Source: Neonectria sp. B-13 (taxonomy: Eukaryota > Ascomycota > Sordariomycetes > Hypocreales > Nectriaceae). Taken from it: DNA of 64,000 nucleotides. Below are positions 32,306 through 41,756 of this stretch, one piece after another. A program made the translations under genes and the position numbers. Every line of letters starts with the position of its first letter. Positions within the stretch are counted from its first letter, which is position 1. The DNA lies in assembly GCA_002682825.1 (NCBI GenBank), contig NOKP01000031.1:664353-728352 (forward strand), read 5' to 3'. The notes beneath the pieces are model-generated. The model worked only from the letters and a program-made list of their open reading frames with translations, did no database searches and was not told where the DNA came from.

Positions 32306-33109
32306 TTATGCACGGAATACAACCGCGGTTCTGGCAGCCTTCTTCGCACCAGTGTAAAGAGGAGGGCCAGGAATCTTCCAAGTCGACTCTTGGTTGTCAT
32401 AGACAGAGAAGCCGAAGATCTGGGAGTCGGAAGTACTGTACAGCTCGGATGCCGGGACACCGGATCCAGACAGGTTATCGGTACCAGATCCAGTGACTTC
32501 GATGTTGCCGCACTGCTGGTAGAACTCAGGCTCGCTGAGATGGGCGCGGTGCAAGGCGATGAGCTCATTGCGGATGACGTACTTCCCAGGCGCAATAGAA
32601 GAGGGAATGGTAGCAGAGTTGATGCCACCATTCTCACGAAGCTTGTCGGTGGCCCAGACACCCTCAGTGTTGGCAGGGCCAGAAATGACACCTGCTTCGG
32701 CGATCTTGGTCCACTTCAGCTGCGTCTTATCCACCGAAGCACAATCGCCGTTGCATGGGGCGATGTAGGTGATGACGGGGCCGCGATGAGACTCAGCCCA
32801 GCCGTTGGGGTTGATGACCTTGTCGTCGGAAGTCCAGAAGAACGAAGCAGTGCCGCCGGCTTGGATCTTTCCGTATTTCTTAGCAGCCTGAGATTCCCGG
32901 CGACAGACGAAGTCGGGGCTCTTGATATCCATCTCAGGGCCTTCATCGGGGGTAGAAAAGCTCCAGCCAATGGCGTCCGGTGAAGGAGACGGGTTCCAGC
33001 GGCTGAATCCCTCATACTCCGCACCGTCGAGAGTAAACGTGTTTAGGTAGCCATGGGCGGCCACTTGAGTGGCAAGAAGTGCCGTGCCAAGAATAAAGAA
33101 GCGAGACAT
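32306..33109 (-). CDS. AA9 lytic polysaccharide monooxygenase (GH61 type)
   Basis: 267 aa, no intron, secreted. Signal peptide of 18 residues ends QVAA, leaving His19 as the mature N-terminus, the first ligand of the copper His-brace (HGYLNTFT). The second His is H108 in AESHRGPVITYIAPC. The third block IALHRAHLSEPEFYQQCGNIEV holds the axial Tyr; the residue usually Gln two before it is Glu here. No carbohydrate-binding module follows; the protein ends with a Lys/Arg-rich stretch. AA9 enzymes cut crystalline cellulose or hemicelluloses oxidatively. The frame upstream of ATG 33109 has no signal peptide, so this start is preferred. It begins the carbohydrate island of the window. Confidence 0.93.
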   Translation of the reverse strand: MSRFFILGTALLATQVAAHGYLNTFTLDGAEYEGFSRWNPSPSPDAIGWSFSTPDEGPEMDIKSPDFVCRRESQAAKKYGKIQAGGTASFFWTSDDKVINPNGWAESHRGPVITYIAPCNGDCASVDKTQLKWTKIAEAGVISGPANTEGVWATDKLRENGGINSATIPSSIAPGKYVIRNELIALHRAHLSEPEFYQQCGNIEVTGSGTDNLSGSGVPASELYSTSDSQIFGFSVYDNQESTWKIPGPPLYTGAKKAARTAVVFRA

Positions 33110-33448
33110 GGCTGGATCTGAAGTCAAGAATAATGGTAGATCAAAGTAAAAACGAAGAAGGTTTGTACAGTCAGGGAGGAGTAACGAAACGAGCTGCTTG
33201 TCAAAAGCGGCTGGAAAGAAATGAATAGAATGCAATGTTGAAAGGAAAGAAATGTTGCTGTCAGAATCAATTCAAGCTCGCAACATGAGAATGGCTTGGG
33301 GTTTAAATGTTGGCTCAGTGCGCCTCTAAGCGCTCTGTCCAGTCTTGGCGGTAATGATCATCAAGATGTACTACGCGCTCCATTTCATGAACGACATGGT
33401 TCTCCTACACTAAATCCTGTCATGGAAGCTAGATTGGCGCATGAAACG

Positions 33449-33679
33449 CGCGGGGCTGTGTTTCTTTTGCGGAGCCCCTGAGAAAGGATTCAACTACTCC
33501 AGTAAAAGTGTCTTGGCTCTGCGATCCTTAGAGGCGTGGTTAACAAGCAAAGAGTGGCCGCGGGGCTGTGTTTTGTTTTATTTTGCAGAGCCCCTGAAAA
33601 AGGATTCAACTCCTCTATTAAAAGTGTCTTGGCTCTGTGATCCTTAGGGGCGCAATGAACGGGCAAAGAGCGGCCACGG
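33449..33679. repeat. Tandem repeat of about 110-120 bp, two copies
   Basis: Copy 1 starts at 33449 and copy 2 at 33559; both begin CGCGGGGCTGTGTTT, continue with GAGCCCCTGA, AAGGATTCAACT and AAAAGTGTCTTGGCTCTG, and end GCAAAGAG. They differ by point changes and a small insertion (TTTTAT) in copy 2. Confidence 0.85.
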
Positions 33680-35175
33680 AGCTCCGTGGTTGACTAATTC
33701 ATCTATTTGAGGCCTTGATGAGACCTCGGTGCCATGAAAAAGCTGTGGACTCAGGGCTAAAAAATTCAGTGGTGAAAATGGGATTGACCTGGTCGAGCGT
33801 GTTTACAGGATCAGTCCATCCATGTTGCAGCCGGATTCTCCATGTGCAAGCGCTTCGGCCATTTTTGGTTCTTGGCGATGGAAGCTGAAAGGCTCAAAAC
33901 AGGGCAGCACGCCACCCAAATCCAGATGTGCAGCGCGTAAAATGCTGACGCCGAGTCCAACAAGGCGGCTTGGGGGAGGCTTGCAGGCGCCTAACGGTTG
34001 ATTTGGTCACGGTCAACGTCCAACAGCTGGTTTGGCGCCCTTCGAAAGCTCTGCGGCTCCACTTGCTCTCATTCTTAATCTGGAGCTTATTTGTTTCTAG
34101 GATGCTGGGGATCTGACACGGGTCGGGCGATCAGCCCAGAATGCAACCTCGGCGGTCGCGTTTCACCATATGGAAAAGGAGAATGGCTACTTCGTAAACA
34201 CAGCCCCATCTAGATGACAGAATTATCATGACGATCTTCACTAGACTCAATCCATCTGGCAATGTGACTCGTCGGGTTTATGGAGTATTCTACCCTTACC
34301 AGGACTTCCGGCAGATAGCACGAGCAGCTTCTTGCGAAACCCGTGGACCTACCGACACCTTTCACATGTCGAGCTTCCAATCCATGCACATCAGGAAGCT
34401 AACTAGAATTATCGTCCCACATTTGGGGATACAGGTTTCCATTACGTAGAGGCGTGACAGGGTAGGCCATGAGGTTTGGGAGCTGGTCGCCGAATGCTCC
34501 GAGTGTGGATCACCACAGGGGATGCCGAGCGCCTAGGGGGATACTGTTGCAGCAAGTTGGAGAAAATGCCCCAATCCCTGCTTAAACGAGGATGTGTTTT
34601 CTCAACGAAACCAAGAACAAATAACGAGTTCGTCTGAAGTTCGGCTCACATGAACGTAGCCCAAAAGAAGAATGTTCCCACTCTTCGGCGAGCGGATTCG
34701 TCATGGGGTCCACCGTGGGTAAAAGGACACCCAAAAGATACAATAGATCGAACATAATTAATTGATGATGATCACTTTGCACGGTAGGTTGTGGCGAATG
34801 CTGTGGGAGTGAATAGAAAAAGGCATGTTTGATCCAAAATGAACGTATAAAGCGTACGAAATTGATCATGGCGCTCAGTAATTGTCACTTTCTGTACCAT
34901 CACAGCAGAGGCAGAGCAAATCATTTAGATGAAGATCAAGGTAGCTCATCGCAAGAACCACACAATTGGCATATTAGTAGTTACTGACTTATAGTCCATT
35001 ATCTTATGTCTCAGAACCGGGCGTGAAATGGCAAAGTTTCCTCGCTGTGGGTTATCACGTAAAGATTTCTCGGGGAAATAGAATTAAAGCGCCCCTTATA
35101 TAATTAAATGACAAGCCACCACTGCGACCTGAGAGCGCGTGGAAACGGGTAGTTAGCAGCTGAACTGCCTCGGCC

Positions 35176-35257
35176 CGGGTCAATCATCGGCCGGCCGGGC
35201 CCCGAAGTCAGCAGGTCGGGTCACTCATCGGCCGGTCGGGCCCGAAGTTCAGCAGGT
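35176..35257. repeat. GC-rich 41-bp direct repeat, two copies
   Basis: 35176-35216 and 35217-35257 are adjacent copies beginning CGGGTCA and ending AGCAGGT, with CATCGGCCGG in the middle. Each contains nested palindromic GGCCGGCC-type sequence, in contrast to the AT-rich surroundings. Confidence 0.85.
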
Positions 35258-35516
35258 ACGTACCACGACGAACACGAAGAGCGGCTACTTTTGGATGGAT
35301 TAGGGGCATCATTACAGCGGCGAAAGTCTCAGTTATTCCGAAAGAGAATACAGTTTAATATTGAGCCCTCTTGAGGGAATTAATCGGGGTTATCAATAAT
35401 GTTTGATAGGCAAGGACCCTTGTGACAAGTAATCAAAAGGGCTTGTATTCCCGGACTTGCCTGTTTTCTCCCAATTCCAAGGCCCCGAAGCCCAAAACCT
35501 CACGCATACTTTCACG

Positions 35517-37071
35517 ATGGGTAGCCGCGATAGTCTTTTACCTGAAGACACAACAGTTGTCCCTATTATTCCGACCAAGAAACCAATGGCAGTGAACAGC
35601 ACTGGTCACCATGAGCTTCTCAGACATCGCCTTAGTGAGCTCTACTCGGAGAATGTCATAGCGAAGATCCTTCGAGTGGCTATCGACGAGCTTGCGCAAA
35701 ACGTAGGTTTCCAGTATCTTACTAGTTGGATCAGCCAGATTGACTCCTGCCTTTGTTCAGAATCCACCAACTGAGTATCCCGAAATCGTGCCACAGTCTG
35801 GGCCGCACCAGGGTCGCTATCAGTCACGAGAACTTGACTTCTGGACCTGTGGCTTCTTCCCTGGTTGCATCTACTCCCTGCTTGAGCGATGCATAAAGTT
35901 CCCACAAAGTCTCGGTATTGAGAATACCGGAAACAAGTTGCCCGTTCTCCGTCAGAAGCTTCAGGAGCTTGGGTCCATCTGGTCGGAGCCCATCCATAGC
36001 CAGGCACTTCGAACCGACACTCATGACCTTGGGTTCGTGATAATGCCACATATGCGTCCGCGGTGGGAGCTGCTTCACGATACTCGCGCCCTGCGGACCA
36101 TCATCCAGGCTGCTGAAAATCTCTATCAACGATTTGATCATAAGGTCCAAGCGGTTCGCTCTTGGGACGCTTTTGACTGGCATGAAGACGTCAAGATCAC
36201 GTCGATGAAGGATGATTTCCTTGTTATTATCGACTCAATGTGCAACATGGACCTCCTTTTCTACGCTGCGACCCAGTCCGGCAATACGGCCTTGGCTGAG
36301 GCAGCTGTGATGCACTCACGCACCTTGCTCAACTCTCATCTTCGTATGGAAGCATCCAGACGCGATGGTTATGCAGGTGCTCTGTACAGTACGGCACATC
36401 TCGTCAATTTCTCCCCCAAAACCGGCGCGATCAAGGAAGTCCGAACTGCTCAAGGATACGATCAAAACTCCACGTGGTCGCGCGGTCAGGCGTGGGCAAT
36501 CTTTGGTTATGCCCAGGTGTACCAATGGTCTGGGAAGACCGAGTTTCTTGAAGCTGCCTGCGGCCTAGTTGAGTACTTCCTGCTACGCCTCGAAAAAGCA
36601 CCTGATTGCGTTGAGGTGGCCATGGTGGGCATGCAAGGACGACGTTCAGGACGATACGTGCCTCTCTGGGATTTTGATGCTCCGATTCTGGACAAGATTA
36701 ACCCTCTGCGTGATACGTCGGCAGGACTCATCGCCGCCGACGGAATGCTCATCCTGTCACAAGCACTTGCCGGACGGGGCGAACAAGAGTTGAGCGCTCG
36801 GTACCTAGACGCGGCGCTAAAGATTGTCAAGGATACTCTTGACTTTGCCTCATCTACAGAGAAAGCACAGATTGTGATGACTAGGCATGATGACCTTGCC
36901 ATCGAGAGTGTTGAACCAGGTCAGCGATTTGATTCTATTCTCAAACATGCAACTGTTTGCAACAATGCCGCGAGCCTTAGAAAAAACACGGCTCGTGACC
37001 ATGGGTTGGTGTACGCGGACTATTATCTGATTGAGTTTGGAACACGCCTTCTGCGGCTGGGAATAGTGTAG
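35517..37071 (+). CDS. Glycoside hydrolase family 88 (unsaturated glucuronyl hydrolase)
   Basis: Predicted 498 aa in two exons (35517-35702, 35761-37071; donor GTAGGT, acceptor TTCAG). The (alpha/alpha)6-barrel family signature is clear: LDFWTCGFFPGCIYSLLER, THDLGFVIMPHM (first catalytic Asp), IDSMCNMDLLFYAA (second Asp), STWSRGQAWAIFGYAQVY, YVPLWDFDAP and RDTSAGLIAADGML. GH88 enzymes remove the unsaturated uronic acid left by polysaccharide lyases, by hydration of the enol ether. No signal peptide is seen, so action inside the cell is likely, on imported oligosaccharides. Neighbouring GH12, sugar transporter and LPMO genes agree with plant cell wall use. Confidence 0.9.
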
Positions 37072-37497
37072 TGTAGGTACATACTAATATCAACTGTGAA
37101 GTACACGACTTGAGTCTTCACACATGTTTTATGGCGTGGCTGTAATTACGTTAGGAGAGTTGCTTTACTGGCAGTTGCGGAAAGTGTGGACAGATGGCGC
37201 GTATTCACGACCACAATGATTGACATGGAGAAACAATTGTAGCGAATTATGTTCATTGTAAGCAATAAAATATAAAATACATGTCCTTGCAAGAAAGCTA
37301 TCTCCTGGGAGAAGGACAGCGTGTGTTGCGGTTGGCCTTCGCAGAATGGGTAAAGTACCAAATGTGTGTTGTGTTAAGAGTACATGAATATGAATAGAAT
37401 AATAGACACGGTATACAGCTTTGCAGCTAGGTGATTCCAAGCAAGAGGTCCAGCCCCGGCAAGAACCATTTCAACAATCCGTTCTCGGGCCAGGCTC
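37072..37497. other. Convergent 3' spacer
   Basis: 426 bp between the GH88 and GH12 3' ends; nothing coded. Confidence 0.5.
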
Positions 37498-38332
37498 TCA
37501 GTTTACGCTTCCTGACCAGTGGCCGACAGTGAATCGAGCGCTGTCACCAGTGAAAGGCTCGGTTCCAAATTCAAGGGCTGAAAGTCGCATTAAGTTAGTT
37601 CACTAAGCTTCTCATGGATGAAGCAATGAGAGAGTAGACTTACTGAGCAGATACTGGCTGCTGGCGGGGAAACCGTCGTGGGTAGTGATGTGATCGAAGA
37701 AGAGCATGATATCTGAGCTGAATTCCTCGATACTGCTGGGAGCCGCGAAGCTGAAAACCTTCATATCTTCGTTATAACCAATGAACAGTTCCCAACTGCG
37801 GCCCGCGACGGTGACTGTGCCTTGCGAATCGCCGATGGGCTTAACCCCACCGAATCGTCCAAGCCTATTTGCACCCATTAGTACCACGGACAAATGTCGT
37901 AAAGGCAAGCAACACTTACCAAATCATAAGCTCGTAGTCACCATAGCTGGTATCATGATTTTTATCCGAGGCAGTGAAAAGGTCATATGCCACGTTGGCG
38001 CGAAGGTTGTTGCCCTTGTAGCTCCACTCTGCTGAGTTGGTAATGCTTCCAATATTGCTAACCTTTTTCTTTGTTGTAAGCTCACGGCCAGAGTAGGGGT
38101 AGGCTTTCACGCTATTGCTGCTGCCAGACCAGGTCCAGTCTGTGTGCCACGAGACTCCTCCTGTGTTGACGCTGTCGATGTAAGTACACTGACTTCCAGT
38201 GCCCTGATCGGAACCCCATTCGTTGTTGTTGAGATTCCATCCGTTACTGGAATAGTAGTCACTAGCTCCGCACAAGTCTTTTGCAAAAGTGGAAGTAGCA
38301 AGGGCAAACAGACAGAAAAGTTGGCTTTTCAT
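37498..38332 (-). CDS. GH12 endoglucanase/xyloglucanase, secreted
   Basis: Predicted 237 aa in three exons (38332-37920, 37864-37644, 37577-37498), the usual GH12 length. Signal peptide of about 17 residues ends STFA. The beta-jelly-roll family shows WNLNNNEWG near the N-terminus, the nucleophile Glu in GDYELMIWLG at the exon 1/2 junction, and the acid/base Glu in LEFGTEPFTG at the start of the 80-nt last exon. GH12 enzymes cut beta-1,4-glucan or xyloglucan. No cellulose-binding module. The 5' leader consists of GAATGTGTTGA-like repeats. Convergent with GH88. Confidence 0.92.
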
Positions 38333-39231
38333 AATGACAAGAATGTGTTGATTGAGAACGTGTTAATGAATGTGTTGAATGGGAATGTGTTGAAAGTGCT
38401 AATGAATGTAAAGAATGAGAATGTGTTGATCAAAGATAAATTAATGCTAAGAGAGAGTTGATGAAGTTCCTGCCATCTACCAACCATTATGAGCGGAAGA
38501 TTCATGAAGATATCCTATATACCTTTCAGAGCCGCGAAGACGAAGGATGTCAGACTTGCTCCTTGAAACCCTCGAATCATCCTCATCCCTGTATCATGCT
38601 GCCACCTTCCAACGCTAGGAATACATTGGGTGCCTACTGGCTCATAAACGGACACAATCTGTCAGAGTGCAAGGAAGCCCCTGCACTCCAGGATGTACAT
38701 TTAGACGCACCCCTGCACCGTGGTCTAGACAATCGGGCCGCCTTCTTGTGTCCAAATCGAGCACCTGGCCACTCCAAAATCCTTCGGAATATGGCACACG
38801 ATCGGGCGTTGCTTTCGCCCGACCCGGGATTGAACGATGGCCCCTATCTACTCATTTTGCAGGGCCCTTGATGGTGTAGTCGTACTGAGATCGCAGGACG
38901 CTACTGCCCGAGGCAAATCTTAGTGGCCACCGCTGTCATTTCTATCCGAACGTACAAACGAAAAGAGCACTCGATAGCATTACCACGAGGATTAGAATGT
39001 GGAGGGAGATATAAAGCCATAGGTGGTGATTGAAGCTCGATACGTTTAAAGGACTATGAATCAAACTAGTGGGCTACAGCTCGGGAAGGCAACGTGAACA
39101 AGGCAATTGCCAGCCAGCAACGCGTTGTCAATTCCAGTTGAATGGTTTTTATTAGATAATTGACTCAATGAACCTACTCGACCGGCCGGTAGCCGCCCAG
39201 GTAAAGCTGATTTGGCTGATTCGGCTGATTC
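38333..39231. other. Intergenic region upstream of GH12
   Basis: 899 bp with the GH12 promoter at its left and the 3' side of the sugar transporter at its right. The open frame around 38458-38871 has no motif. A repetitive leader lies at 38335-38430. Confidence 0.5.
38335..38430. repeat. GAATGTGTTGA-type degenerate minisatellite in the GH12 leader
   Basis: Imperfect units GAATGTGTTGA, GAACGTGTTAA, GAATGTGTTGA, GAATGTAAAGA and similar are spaced through this stretch directly before the GH12 start. Confidence 0.7.
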
Positions 39232-41071
39232 TTAAGCATCAGACTTTCCATGGACTGCATACTCTGCGTGGGTGGTGAGCTCAACCTCCTTCTCAACTTG
39301 CTCAATGTCGATGCGAGTAACCGCCTCATCACCATCGAAGATGCGAGCAATCTCTTCCAAAGTAGGCCCCTTAGTCTCTACGTACACGAAATACACGAAG
39401 ACTAGCTCGCAGAAATCCCAAATCGTGTAGAGAAGCATGAAGTTCCAGTGGTGTGGAAGATTGTTCCAGGCCAACTTGTTAGTTTGGCTGCCAGATAGTT
39501 AGCAAATGCAGTGCAACATACGCTCAAGATCTAATAACTTACTTCCCAACCGCAAGGACTGCCTGTACTGTAATATTCATGATCATCATGCCCTTAGCCC
39601 GGAGATGGAAGGGGAGAATCTCTAGGGCGTATGATACGAGAAGACCAGCGAACCCCACGTGGTAGAACAGGCTGAAAAGCCAGACGAATGCAATCTGAGC
39701 CGTGCCTGCCGCCTGATTTGTGTACTCTTTGGTACCATCAGCGAGCACATGACTCGAATTCTCGTAGACAACACCAACTATGGTCCAAAGGCCGTAGGAA
39801 GCAAACATGCCGGCAGTTCCAATAAGGAAGAGGGGACGTCGACCCAAGTTGTCGACGGTTAAAGCTGTGGTAATGGAAACGAGGAGGTCCATTATCGTCT
39901 TGCCAGCAGATAACTATGACTAATAGTTAGAACTTGAGCTGAAAGCTGCTAACAAGGCTTTTCTTTTTACTTACCGCGAGCTTTTTATTTTGCTCAGTTA
40001 TACCAGCACCCTCGTAGACAACGTCAATGTAGTTGGAAAAGAGAGCGTTGCCCGAATACTGCGAGATGACTCCCAGCGAGATGATAATCGCTAGCCTCCA
40101 GCGGTTGCCCTTGGTTCTGAAGAACTCAAGGTAGCTGGTATCTCCTTTCTGGCGATCTTGAATCGTCTCCTTCATCTCGCGATATTGAAACTGCACTGTG
40201 ATGTTATTGACATCTCCACCGCCGTGATGCTTCGCAAGCATTGCCAGTGCATCATCGCCCCTATCCTTACTGATAAGCCAGCGAGGTGACTCTGGAAGCC
40301 ACCAAATGCCTGTAAGTTGGATTATGGAGGGAACGGCTTGAATCAAAGTGATGGAGCGCCAGGACCAGTTGCCGTTGATCGAGGAGGTTCCCCAGCCCAC
40401 ACATGAGACAGCTTGTCAATGTTAGCAGGATACAGTTGCTAGAGGGTCGTGCGTACTTACTGAGAGATCCCAAACTCCAGAGACAATTGTAAACTGTCGT
40501 GAGGGGACCGCGGTGCTGAGGGTGACATATTTCCGTCAGGAGCAAGGGGGAGCACATCTGAGCCATTGAGTTACCAAACCCAAGGATAAATCGGCCGGCA
40601 ATATACACTAAACAACACAGCATCATTAGCATACGTCATAAAACTCTTCAAGGCCAACTCACTTCCGTAACTGTTACAGAACGCCCCCAACATGGCGCCA
40701 GTGATCATGATGACACAGCCAACCACAATGGTGATCTTTCTCCCAAAAGTATCGGCCATATATGGAACAATAAAAAAGGAAAGAATCGAACCGATATTAT
40801 ACATATTGATGAGAATACCGAGCTTGTTAGCATCCAGATACTCGGGAAAATACTCCTTCCACGTATCCATTTGCTGCGACGTATTCACCATCATGCCGTC
40901 ATAACCAGTCGTGGCCGAGGCGACCAGCAGGAAGATGCATGAGAAGTACAGTTTCCGCAAATGAGGCTCTTTGTACCAAGTGACTTTCTCAAACTCGGGC
41001 GCATCAGCACGGGCTCTCTCGGCTTGCTGCTTTTGATGCCCGGGGGCTCTGGATTCTGCGATTTTGCCCAT
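39232..41071 (-). CDS. MFS sugar transporter (SP family, hexose/disaccharide permease type)
   Basis: Predicted 539 aa in five exons: 41071-40663, 40607-40461, 40411-39975, 39913-39543, 39487-39232 (frame kept; the exon 3 acceptor is AAG). About 12 membrane helices. Family marks: ASATTGYDGMMVN in helix 1, MADTFGRKI (loop 2-3), YIAGRFILGFG, QAVPSIIQLTGIWWLPESPRWLI (PESPR motif), DNLGRRPLF (second GRR), and the tail VETKGPTLEEIARIFDG. The helix 1 and PESPR contexts resemble fungal lactose/cellodextrin-type permeases more than hexose carriers. A divergent Zn2Cys6 factor starts at 41757, and the genes around encode plant-wall enzymes, so it likely imports released sugars. Confidence 0.9.
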
Positions 41072-41756
41072 GGTGAGGGAGTTGGCGAAACGTCGAGGGG
41101 ACACCGTGAAGTAGAAACTGATGGCAGACAGGTGTTTTACAGATGTAATCTCAACTGAAGCTATCAACAGCTCAACAAAGAACCGTGACGGCGGATTTGT
41201 AGTCCATAATGAAGTCGTGAACGGGGTGTAGATGCAAGGTTCAATCGGGCCGGTCCATGCCACGGCCGAAACCAATTTTCCAGCCGTTGGTCACCCACAC
41301 AAGGCCAACGGCTAGTAGTCTCAGGTACCCAGGGATCCTTCCAGCTGGAACTCATCAACGGGCATCGGGTACTCAGCGGGAATTGATGGCCGAACTCCGA
41401 TGCGCCTAGTTGCAGTAACGAAACGCGTCTTACCTCAAATGGTTAGTTAACTAGTTGTACAGAGGTCGAATCATGGGACGAAAGCTGTCCTCCCCGCAAT
41501 CTAACCACGTATGGATCTAGTTTGTCAATCCGCGGCGGCATGGCTGCATCACTTCCCCTGACAATCAGGGGACTTGAGCCGCGGGGTCACACTCTGTGGC
41601 CTGACCTGGAGAGAGAAGAATCTGGGGAAACTGTCCTCTCCCGCGTTCAAAACCTGGAGCTTAGTCGCCCGAGCCGATGCACCTGCTACGACGCACTCTC
41701 CACTCCGGTCTCATGCAAAGCCCGGGCGGTCATTCTTGAACAGCCCTGCGATTGTG
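41072..41756. promoter_or_regulatory. Divergent promoter between sugar transporter and Zn2Cys6 factor
   Basis: 685 bp; no gene seen. Contains CGG-rich motifs (for example TCAATCCGCGGCGG near 41523-41540) of the kind bound by Zn2Cys6 factors. Confidence 0.45.

Larger units (their letters stand above)
33110..35516. other. Long intergenic region between AA9 and GH88 genes
   Basis: 2.4 kb with no credible gene. It holds the divergent promoters of the LPMO and GH88 genes, the tandem repeat at 33449-33679 and the GC-rich direct repeat at 35176-35257. Open frames around 34228 and 34582 show no motif. Confidence 0.5.

Noticed and set aside
38458..38871. A 137-codon open frame between GH12 and the sugar transporter
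   Set aside because: No conserved motif or introns; composition and position fit intergenic DNA.
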